5,282 nt of DNA from Bacillota bacterium (lineage in GTDB: Bacteria; Bacillota_I; Bacilli_A; RFN20; CAG-826), in the NCBI GenBank assembly GCA_016872075.1, contig VHBF01000036.1:1-5282 (forward strand), read 5' to 3'. The notes beneath the pieces are model-generated. The model was not told the origin of the DNA. It searched no databases and was given only the letters and a program-made list of their open reading frames with translations. A program made the translations under genes and the position numbers. Within the stretch, counting starts at the first letter, position 1; the number at the start of each line of letters is the position of its first letter. This document shows, in pieces, positions 1 to 5,146 of this stretch.

Positions 1-1
1 T

Positions 2-535
2 TTGCCCTTGACGACTCCGTTAGGAATTCGCCTCATTTCTTCTCAATTACTGCTTGACCAATCGGATGATCCTATCATTTGGCGTTCGCCACTCGTCTTA
101 GATTTAATTCGCCAATTCTATGTCGATGTCATTTGGGGAGAGTTGGATTACCTGCTTATTGATTTACCACCAGGAACGGGTGATGTAAGCATGACCGTGT
201 TAGAAAGTCTAAATGTGGATGAAATCATCATGGTGACAACCCCACAAGAAATTGTTCAAGATCTTGTCAGTAAAGGGATTCAAATGGCGAAAATAGTCCA
301 TAAACCGATTTTAGGAATGATTGAAAACTATAGCTATTTTATCTGTGATGATTGCCACAAAAAACACCCTTTATTTCAGACGAGCAATCGACAACCTCTT
401 TGGGTAAAGTACCAATTACCACTATTAGCACAATTACCGTTAGATGCTAAAATACCGAAATTGATAGATAGTGGTAAGATAGAAACAATTGAGATTAAAA
501 GCATCAATCAATTAATCAACACTTGGAGGCATTAA
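2..535 (+). CDS. mrp: Mrp/ApbC family P-loop ATPase, iron-sulfur cluster carrier (C-terminal part, 5' end outside window)
   Basis: This is the C-terminal 177 or so residues of an Mrp/ApbC/NBP35-type protein. The family is cytosolic; it binds ATP and carries or inserts Fe-S clusters into apo-proteins. Counting from base 2, the fragment shows the GIRLIS strand (8-13), a WRSP segment (27-30, usually WRGP), WGELDYLLIDLPPGTGD (45-61) containing the switch II/Walker B-like aspartate, VTTPQ (78-82), an ENYSYF segment (108-113) and the cluster-binding pair C115-x-x-C118. The Walker A motif would lie roughly 90 residues upstream, outside the window, so the TTG at base 2 is not the start. The usual glycine-rich loop after the CxxC is missing and replaced by a TSNRQPLW stretch near 126-133. 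The stop TAA is 533-535, and the next gene's ribosome binding site lies inside the last codons. Family assignment is very secure; the exact in vivo client proteins are unknown. Confidence 0.93.
   Translation: MPLTTPLGIRLISSQLLLDQSDDPIIWRSPLVLDLIRQFYVDVIWGELDYLLIDLPPGTGDVSMTVLESLNVDEIIMVTTPQEIVQDLVSKGIQMAKIVHKPILGMIENYSYFICDDCHKKHPLFQTSNRQPLWVKYQLPLLAQLPLDAKIPKLIDSGKIETIEIKSINQLINTWRH
525..529 (+). promoter_or_regulatory. Ribosome binding site of the aminopeptidase gene
   Basis: GGAGG lies 10 bases before the ATG at 540 and overlaps the last codons of the upstream mrp gene. It selects the 540 start over the next in-frame ATG (residue 18) and implies that translation of the two genes is closely linked. 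Confidence 0.8.
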
Positions 536-539
536 GATC

Positions 540-1784
540 ATGGACGGAAAAGAATTGAACTTAAGAAGAGAAAAATTATTTGCCCAGGTCATGGAGCAAT
601 CCATCATCATTTTATTTGCAGGTGGATTGGTTAAATCTTCCGCGGATGCCACTTATTTATTTGTGGTGAACAAAAACTTTTATTATTTGACCGGAATTGA
701 ACAAGAAAATTCTGTTTTGGTGATGGTTAAAACCCCAACCACAGTCAAAACCTATTTGTTTATTGATGAAATTGATGATACAAAAACTCGCTGGGTTGGA
801 AAAAAATTGGATGTAGACACTGCCTCTAAACTTAGCGGTATCCATGATGTCTTTATGCTTTCAATGTTTGACACCAGACTAAAAGAAATGCTTGTTGATA
901 CGAATGGTTTCGGTAAAATCACCCATGCTTATTTAGATATGGAAAAATTCCTGATTTTGGATGGAAAACTGAAAACGCCGGAACGATATGCAGAAGATTT
1001 AAAATTAATATCCCCGCAATTGAATATTGAAAATATATATCCATTTATTACCAAGTTAAGAATGATTAAATCGGCAAAAGAAGTTGAAGCAATTCGCTTG
1101 GCAATTAAGGGAACCGCTTATGGACTGCAATCTATTCGTAAGCATTTAAAACCGGGATTATTCGAACATCAAATTGAAGCCCTATTTCAATATGCCATTA
1201 AAGAATACGGAAATATGGGCCTTGCATTTGAAACGATTATCGCTAGTGGCAAAAATGCTGTGGTGCTTCATTATCCTAACCCCAAAGATAAAATTAGTGA
1301 TGGTGCGCTTGTTCTTTGTGATTTAGGGGCGACGTATGGTCAATACCGTGGAGATATCACCCGTACCTATCCCGCCAATCGCAAGTTTAATCCCTTACAA
1401 AGGCAAATTTATTCCATCGTTTTAAAAGCTAACCAAATGATTATTCAAATGGCTAAACCTGGTTTAAAAATAATCGACCTGCAACAAGCAGTGGTGAAAT
1501 TCCTAAGTGAAGCTGCCCTTAAAGAAGGCTTGATTAAAACTCCAGAAGAGATTGGTTCAATTTACTATCATAATGTGGGTCATCATTTAGGGTTAGATAC
1601 CCACGATCCAATCGCTCGAGAATTGCCATTAGAACCAGGTTGTGTGATTACGGTTGAACCCGGTCTATATATTAAAGAACTCGGCATCGGTATTCGCATC
1701 GAAGATAACATTTTAATCACGGATAAAGGTTGTGAAAATTTATCGATTGATATTCCGAAAACGATTGAAGAACTTGAAAGCTAA
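540..1784 (+). CDS. pepP: M24B family Xaa-Pro aminopeptidase (PepP-like)
   Basis: A complete 414-residue cytosolic metallopeptidase that removes N-terminal residues preceding proline, recycling proline-containing peptides. The N-terminal part (about 1-140) looks like an aminopeptidase P N-domain, with the typical FYYLTGIEQENSVLVM-type segment near 47-62. The C-terminal 'pita-bread' catalytic domain spans about 170-405. All five expected dinuclear metal ligands are present: D261 and D272 (DLGATYGQYRGD), H348 (in HNVGHHLGLDTHDP), E373 (TVEPGLY) and E388 (GIRIEDN). H344 and H355 match the conserved substrate-site histidines around E. coli PepP H354. Length is close to E. coli PepP (about 440). 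The ATG at 540 is set by the GGAGG at 525-529. Only four bases separate it from mrp, so the two are probably co-transcribed. Its TAA overlaps the stop codon of the convergent nucleoside kinase gene. Prolidase specificity (Xaa-Pro dipeptidase) cannot be excluded from sequence alone. Confidence 0.92.
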   Translation: MDGKELNLRREKLFAQVMEQSIIILFAGGLVKSSADATYLFVVNKNFYYLTGIEQENSVLVMVKTPTTVKTYLFIDEIDDTKTRWVGKKLDVDTASKLSGIHDVFMLSMFDTRLKEMLVDTNGFGKITHAYLDMEKFLILDGKLKTPERYAEDLKLISPQLNIENIYPFITKLRMIKSAKEVEAIRLAIKGTAYGLQSIRKHLKPGLFEHQIEALFQYAIKEYGNMGLAFETIIASGKNAVVLHYPNPKDKISDGALVLCDLGATYGQYRGDITRTYPANRKFNPLQRQIYSIVLKANQMIIQMAKPGLKIIDLQQAVVKFLSEAALKEGLIKTPEEIGSIYYHNVGHHLGLDTHDPIARELPLEPGCVITVEPGLYIKELGIGIRIEDNILITDKGCENLSIDIPKTIEELES

Positions 1785-3421
1785 TCCTCGACTTCTCGAA
1801 AGCAAGATCCACCAATAAATTCACGAATTAATGAGTTTGATGGAATCCATTTTTCTTCCATATCGACAAAATACTTTAGCATTCGCATTAATCGTTCAGC
1901 AGTCGGAAAATAAACCGTTTCTTTTTCAATCGCTGCTAATAAAGGCATCGCGTATCGTTTCATCACACATAGCTCATAAGGTAAAAAAGAGTTAAAGACA
2001 TAATCTGCTTCTTCTTGCGTTTTATAAATCCAAGTAAATTCACCCCTTCTAACAGAGGGCCACATATCAATGGTTTGTTCAGCGGAAGAACCCCGATATT
2101 TTTTATCCCTCACCATTCTTCGTAATAATCTTAAATCCGTTAAGGACATGGGATTATGGTAATCATAATTAATTTGGGATTGTGGCGAGATATAGATCTT
2201 ATATTTTTGTGTTTTGGGAACGAGCGAAGATAACGCATCATTTAAAGCATGGATACCTTCAATAATGATCAAGGTATCCTCCTGGATTTTTAATGTTTTA
2301 GTTTTCCCTAATGATGCATCAAACTTACTTTGGGGTAAGGTGACTTCTTCGCCGTTAATAAGTTGGGCTAAGTGTTGGTTAAATAAAGGTAAATTGAGAG
2401 CATTAATACTTTCTAAATCCGGTTTACCATCGCTATCCTTTGGCGCTTGTTCTTTAGGCAAATAATAATCATCAATGGAAATACGAATCGGATTAAATCC
2501 TCTTGATAAAAGTTCGATTCTTAAACGGTTTGCGAAGGTTGTCTTTCCTGAACTAGAAGGACCCGCAATACAAATTAACCTTAATGCATCACGTCTTTGT
2601 TCAATCGCCTCACCTAATTCCACTAACATTTTTGCATGTTTTGCTTCGCAAAGATTGATAAAATCTACGACTCGATCTTCGCTAACAAAATCATTAATAT
2701 TTGCTACTGTATCCGCTTGGGTAATTTTTGACCAAGAGTGGCTTTCTTTAAGGGTTTGACCAAACATGGGTGCATCTTCAAATGGTGGAATTTTACCCTT
2801 CACTTCAGATCGTGGATATTGAATGATGATTCCTGGCGGATAATAAATGAGTTTCCAATCCTTAATTAATCCTGAAGAAATTGCCATCATCCCAAACATG
2901 TAATTCGTGTAAGCATTAGTTTTATAAAGATGCACTGTTTTTTCTGGGCGATATTTCAAAATATCAATCTTATCGGTATATCCAAGTTTTTCATACAATT
3001 GCACCGCCTCTTCTTTGGTGACAATCACCCTTTCAAAGGATAAATTTTCTTGAACAAGTTGGGTAAGTTTTTGATTTATTTTTTCAACAAAGGAAGGATC
3101 GATTTTTTTAGGAACGCTGAATTCCATAAAAATGGATCGAGAGATGTGATAAGAAAATCGAAAACGAAACGTGGGATTCAATTGATAAATGGCCATCGCA
3201 AGTAAATATCTCAACGTGGTTTCATAGGTGCGAACCGCATCTTGGTCTAAAATGGTCAAAAATTCAATGGTCGCATCAAAATAAACTTCATAATTCAAAT
3301 CACGAACACGGTGGTTGACTTTGGCACATAAAAAAGAATGGTGTTCTGGCAATAATTTTTTTAAAACTATTTTATCTTGAAATATACTTTCTTTTCCGAG
3401 GTATTTTAATCTAAACGCCAT
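1781..3421 (-). CDS. Nucleoside (uridine) kinase with ThrRS-like N-terminal region
   Basis: A 546-residue protein of the two-part 'nucleoside kinase' family found in Firmicutes, Thermotogae and relatives. Residues about 1-60 resemble a TGS-type domain and about 60-235 the second additional domain of threonyl-tRNA synthetase. From about 280 to 500 there is a uridine kinase/phosphoribulokinase-type P-loop domain that would phosphorylate a nucleoside with ATP or GTP in pyrimidine salvage. It shows Walker A GPSSSGKTT (287-295, K293), the IDDYY substrate motif (316-320), IIIEGIHAL (385-393) and an arginine-rich lid, RLLRRMVRD (431-439). The paired histidines of the ThrRS editing/zinc site are absent: by hand alignment they fall on T68 and Y72. 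Start ATG at 3421-3419 has AGGAGGT seven bases upstream. Stop is TAG at 1783-1781, overlapping the aminopeptidase stop. The family is clear; the true substrate and the role of the N-terminal half are not established from sequence. A udk-like name would be approximate. Confidence 0.9.
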   Translation of the reverse strand: MAFRLKYLGKESIFQDKIVLKKLLPEHHSFLCAKVNHRVRDLNYEVYFDATIEFLTILDQDAVRTYETTLRYLLAMAIYQLNPTFRFRFSYHISRSIFMEFSVPKKIDPSFVEKINQKLTQLVQENLSFERVIVTKEEAVQLYEKLGYTDKIDILKYRPEKTVHLYKTNAYTNYMFGMMAISSGLIKDWKLIYYPPGIIIQYPRSEVKGKIPPFEDAPMFGQTLKESHSWSKITQADTVANINDFVSEDRVVDFINLCEAKHAKMLVELGEAIEQRRDALRLICIAGPSSSGKTTFANRLRIELLSRGFNPIRISIDDYYLPKEQAPKDSDGKPDLESINALNLPLFNQHLAQLINGEEVTLPQSKFDASLGKTKTLKIQEDTLIIIEGIHALNDALSSLVPKTQKYKIYISPQSQINYDYHNPMSLTDLRLLRRMVRDKKYRGSSAEQTIDMWPSVRRGEFTWIYKTQEEADYVFNSFLPYELCVMKRYAMPLLAAIEKETVYFPTAERLMRMLKYFVDMEEKWIPSNSLIREFIGGSCFREVED

Positions 3422-3428
3422 AAAGAAG

Positions 3429-3435
3429 ACCTCCT
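3429..3435 (-). promoter_or_regulatory. Strong ribosome binding site of the nucleoside kinase gene
   Basis: On the minus strand AGGAGGT, a near-perfect anti-SD match, sits seven bases before the ATG at 3421. Its first A is also the last base of an upstream inverted repeat (3435-3456). Confidence 0.85.
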
Positions 3436-3456
3436 GTTTCCTTCACATGGGAAACA
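3435..3456 (-). promoter_or_regulatory. Inverted repeat in the nucleoside kinase leader
   Basis: On the minus strand TGTTTCC, eight bases, then GGAAACA form a perfect 7-bp inverted repeat. It lies between the putative -10 box (3466-3461) and the ribosome binding site, touching the latter. Depending on the true start of transcription, it could act as a stem-loop at the 5' end of the mRNA or as a repressor operator. The repeat is seen directly; the function is inference. Confidence 0.4.
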
Positions 3457-3460
3457 CTCA

Positions 3461-3491
3461 ATTATAAATCATTTTACAATTTTCATCACAA
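3461..3491 (-). promoter_or_regulatory. Putative sigma-A-type promoter of the nucleoside kinase gene
   Basis: A perfect TATAAT -10 box on the minus strand occupies 3466-3461. The best -35 match is TTGTGA at 3491-3486, with a long 19-base spacer, so the -35 is weak or misassigned. Transcription would start near 3454, about 33 bases before the ATG. This implies the kinase need not depend on transcription from the lipoprotein gene upstream. The -10 lies inside an imperfect palindrome (3461-3480). Confidence 0.5.
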
Positions 3492-3518
3492 GATATATTT
3501 TTGTTAAAATCAAAAAAG

Positions 3519-4013
3519 TTATTCAACAAAGGTGTGAACATAATTTGCCATAAGCGCTTTAAATCTAGGATAGGAGAAAAAGGCCTCAGAAGCACTTAGA
3601 CGATGAACTCTATTTGTCTCTAAAAATAGATATAAGGTGGGTGTGGAAAACCCTTCAGGAAAATACTGAGGAAATTGATTCTGAATCATTGGCAGTTGAT
3701 GAAGGTTTTCAAGTGTGTCTAAGTAATAGACAAGTGCGTTCGTCTCATCAATCCAGGTAATCAGGTTTGGTTGAAATCTTATGCAGCTACTGCAACTTGG
3801 ATTTCCTAGATACAAAAGATAATAATCAGAAGATAAAGATAAGGTTTCTAAGGATTCCAAATCTAAGCGAACCACCCAGTTATCAATGGAGGGGTTACTC
3901 GCGACCGAATTTGGTAAGTTTGTATTGATGGGAATGCCAATGGTTTGAGCTTGTGAAACACAAGAGGAAATCATCAATAATAGCGTTAAATATATAGGCG
4001 TTTTAAGTTTCAC
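3519..4013 (-). CDS. Thioredoxin-like lipoprotein with CxxC motif (bacteriocin-accessory/PedC-like resemblance)
   Basis: A 164-residue protein, probably exported and lipid-anchored. It has a short basic N-terminus (K2, K4), a hydrophobic stretch (about 7-16) and a lipobox ISSC with cysteine 18, then a Q/N/S/T/P-rich linker (about 19-45). The rest fits a thioredoxin fold: beta strand DYYLLYLGNPSC, active-site C74-S-S-C77, a following helix containing P82, a central strand ALVYYLD (93-99), and a cis-proline candidate P125 in STPTLYLF. The motif order resembles small thioredoxin-like proteins annotated as bacteriocin transport accessory proteins, but no bacteriocin gene is nearby. It likely performs thiol-disulfide or reducing chemistry at the outer face of the membrane. 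The start is GTG at 4013; no other start is possible upstream, because an in-frame TAA lies at 4034-4032, and no ribosome binding site is seen. The nucleoside kinase lies 97 bases downstream on the same strand. The real partner is unknown. Confidence 0.8.
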   Translation of the reverse strand: MKLKTPIYLTLLLMISSCVSQAQTIGIPINTNLPNSVASNPSIDNWVVRLDLESLETLSLSSDYYLLYLGNPSCSSCIRFQPNLITWIDETNALVYYLDTLENLHQLPMIQNQFPQYFPEGFSTPTLYLFLETNRVHRLSASEAFFSYPRFKALMANYVHTFVE

Positions 4014-4022
4014 TGTGAAAAA

Positions 4023-4030
4023 ATTATAGC
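4023..4030 (-). promoter_or_regulatory. Putative extended -10 promoter of the lipoprotein gene
   Basis: Reading the minus strand, GC followed by TATAAT (4028-4023), with the preceding T at 4031, gives the extended -10 form TGCTATAAT. No -35 hexamer is found at the right distance (4046-4051 reads AGGATA). The predicted transcription start near 4016 leaves only about three bases before the GTG at 4013, so the mRNA may be leaderless. Confidence 0.5.
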
Positions 4031-4031
4031 A

Positions 4032-4044
4032 TTAGTCAAACTAA
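4032..4044. promoter_or_regulatory. Small palindrome between two divergent promoters, possible operator
   Basis: TTAGT, CAA, ACTAA is a perfect 5-bp inverted repeat with a three-base centre. It lies between the minus-strand -10 (4028-4023) and the plus-strand -10 (4061-4066), in the place where the -35 region of ppa would be expected. A further ACTAA half-site occurs at 4070-4074. A regulator bound here could affect both promoters. The repeat is seen; the regulatory role is a guess, since short AT-rich palindromes are common by chance. Confidence 0.3.
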
Positions 4045-4060
4045 ATATCCTTGTTTTGCA

Positions 4061-4066
4061 TATAAT
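4061..4066 (+). promoter_or_regulatory. Putative -10 box of the ppa-trmL operon
   Basis: A perfect TATAAT on the plus strand lies 19 bases before the ppa ATG at 4086. The -35 region at a 16-18 base spacing (4037-4044) has no good match to TTGACA. Transcription would begin near 4073, giving a leader of only about 13 bases with the ribosome binding site at its very 5' end. Confidence 0.5.
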
Positions 4067-4072
4067 GTAACT

Positions 4073-4079
4073 AAGGGGT
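4073..4079 (+). promoter_or_regulatory. Ribosome binding site of ppa
   Basis: AAGGGGT, a variant of AAGGAGGT, ends six bases before the ATG at 4086 and supports this start codon. Confidence 0.65.
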
Positions 4080-4085
4080 CACACC

Positions 4086-4616
4086 ATGAATATTTGGCAC
4101 GACGTTTCCAAAAAAAGAATTAATCCTGAAAAATTTCTTGCTTGTATCGAAATTTCCAAAGGGTCCAAAAATAAGTATGAATTAGATAAAGAAACTGGCG
4201 CATTGATTCTTGATCGAGTTTTGTTTACCTCGACCCACTACCCTCAAAATTACGGATTTATTCCTAAAACCTATGCAGGCGATCTAGATCCGCTTGATGT
4301 TTTGGTTTTATGCTCAGAATCCATTCAACCATTAGCACTCGTTGAATGCTATCCAATTGGCGTCTTTAAGATGATTGATAATGGCACTGTGGATGAAAAA
4401 ATAATTGCTATTTCCGTTTCCGATCCAGTCTTTAGTTCCTATAAGGACTTAAAAGACATCCCAGATCACGTATTTAATGAAATGCGACATTTTTTTCAAG
4501 TTTATAAAATGCTAGAAGGTAAAGATACCTTTGTTTCACAAGTCGAAGGAAAACAAATGGCCATCGAAATTATTAAACATAGTATAAAATCTTACGAAGA
4601 ACACTTCGAAGGATAG
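4086..4616 (+). CDS. ppa: Family I (soluble) inorganic pyrophosphatase
   Basis: A complete 176-residue cytosolic Mg-dependent enzyme that hydrolyses pyrophosphate to two phosphates, pulling forward nucleic acid, nucleotide-salvage and aminoacyl-tRNA reactions. Length equals the bacterial family I norm (E. coli 175). Every catalytic residue of the E. coli enzyme has a visible counterpart, usually shifted by one: E22, K30, E32, R44, Y56, D66, D68, D71, D98, D103, K105, Y140 and K141. The signature reads DLDPLDV (66-72); leucine 67 departs from the S/G/D/N normally seen at the second position. The N-terminal 20 or so residues start MNIWHDV, matching the WHD opening common in this family. ATG 4086 follows AAGGGGT. 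It is transcribed away from the lipoprotein gene and is followed eight bases later by trmL, so the two probably form one operon. Confidence 0.96.
   Translation: MNIWHDVSKKRINPEKFLACIEISKGSKNKYELDKETGALILDRVLFTSTHYPQNYGFIPKTYAGDLDPLDVLVLCSESIQPLALVECYPIGVFKMIDNGTVDEKIIAISVSDPVFSSYKDLKDIPDHVFNEMRHFFQVYKMLEGKDTFVSQVEGKQMAIEIIKHSIKSYEEHFEG
4609..4613 (+). promoter_or_regulatory. Ribosome binding site of trmL inside the end of ppa
   Basis: AAGGA, formed by the last two sense codons of ppa, lies 11 bases before the trmL ATG at 4625. A 5-bp hairpin, CGAAG (4595-4599) with CTTCG (4604-4608) and a four-base loop, ends directly before it. Translating ribosomes finishing ppa would melt it, so mild translational coupling is possible but unproven. 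Confidence 0.5.
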
Positions 4617-4624
4617 CATTACCG

Positions 4625-5146
4625 ATGAACCATGTGGTTCTTTTTCACCCAGAAATTCCTCAAAATACTGGGAATATTATGCGTACTGTCATGGCAATTG
4701 AAGCCAAACTTCATATTATTGGTCCTTTACCTTTTAAGTTAAATGACGAAACCATCAAACGCACCGGTTTGGATTATCGAGACCATCTTCAGTATGTCTA
4801 TTACGATTCTTTTACAGAATTTATGCAAGCCAATTCCCATCCCAAATTGTATTGCATAACGCGTTATGGAACTAAACTTTATACCGACATGCCTGTCGGT
4901 GATGCTAATATGAATCATTACTTTTTATTTGGTTCTGAATCAAGTGGATTAACAGATGAAATACTAAAAGCGAATCAAGATCATTTATATCGTATTCCGA
5001 TGAGTATTTTGGCAAGAAGTCTTAACCTTTCAAATTGCGTTGCATTGGTATTATATGATGCGCTTAGACAACAAAAGTTTTCTGGATTATCTACCAAAGA
5101 AGTACTTAAAGGCGAAGATTTTCTTAAAAACAAATTGAATCAATAA
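4625..5146 (+). CDS. trmL: tRNA (cytidine/uridine-34 2'-O)-methyltransferase, SPOUT family (TrmL/YibK)
   Basis: A complete 173-residue SPOUT-class methyltransferase. TrmL enzymes use S-adenosylmethionine to 2'-O-methylate the wobble nucleotide 34 of tRNA-Leu isoacceptors, aiding codon recognition. Seen here in order: the N-terminal PEIPQNTGNIMR block (9-20) with the conserved N17 and R20, LHIIGPLPF (29-37), RTGLDYRD (46-53), then the trefoil-knot cofactor loops FGSESSGL (102-109), YRIPM (122-126) and RSLNLSNCVALVLYDALRQ (131-149). Length is that of a minimal YibK protein (about 155-165), lacking the extra RNA-binding domain of larger SpoU enzymes. ATG 4625 follows AAGGA in the end of ppa, and the gap is eight bases, so co-transcription is likely. 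The TAA at 5144-5146 lies within a 7-base overlap with the convergent gene. The exact tRNA target is inferred from the family. Confidence 0.95.
   Translation: MNHVVLFHPEIPQNTGNIMRTVMAIEAKLHIIGPLPFKLNDETIKRTGLDYRDHLQYVYYDSFTEFMQANSHPKLYCITRYGTKLYTDMPVGDANMNHYFLFGSESSGLTDEILKANQDHLYRIPMSILARSLNLSNCVALVLYDALRQQKFSGLSTKEVLKGEDFLKNKLNQ

Noticed and set aside
2..4. TTG at base 2 as the true start of the mrp gene
   Set aside because: The sequence begins in the middle of the Mrp domain, after the Walker A region, so this is an internal leucine codon and the gene is cut by the window edge.
657..845. 62-codon open frame on the minus strand
   Set aside because: Lies wholly inside the aminopeptidase gene on the opposite strand, resembles no family, and has no ribosome binding site I can credit.
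1786..1799. TCGA-CTTC-TCGA as a hairpin terminator at the first convergent junction
   Set aside because: A 4-bp stem with no T-run on either side is too weak to call a terminator.
2214..2759. Two open frames of 83 and 94 codons on the plus strand (2214-2465 and 2475-2759)
   Set aside because: Both are antisense to the conserved P-loop half of the nucleoside kinase; the peptides are unfamiliar and explained as shadows of that gene.
3498..3516. TTTTTG / CAAAAA inverted repeat just after the lipoprotein stop, as a terminator
   Set aside because: The stem has only one G-C pair and, reading on the minus strand, no T-run follows (ATATATCTTG), so it does not look like an intrinsic terminator.
4034..4039. 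TTGACT on the minus strand as the -35 box of the lipoprotein gene
   Set aside because: It is only five bases from the TATAAT, far short of the 16-18 needed, so it cannot pair with that -10.
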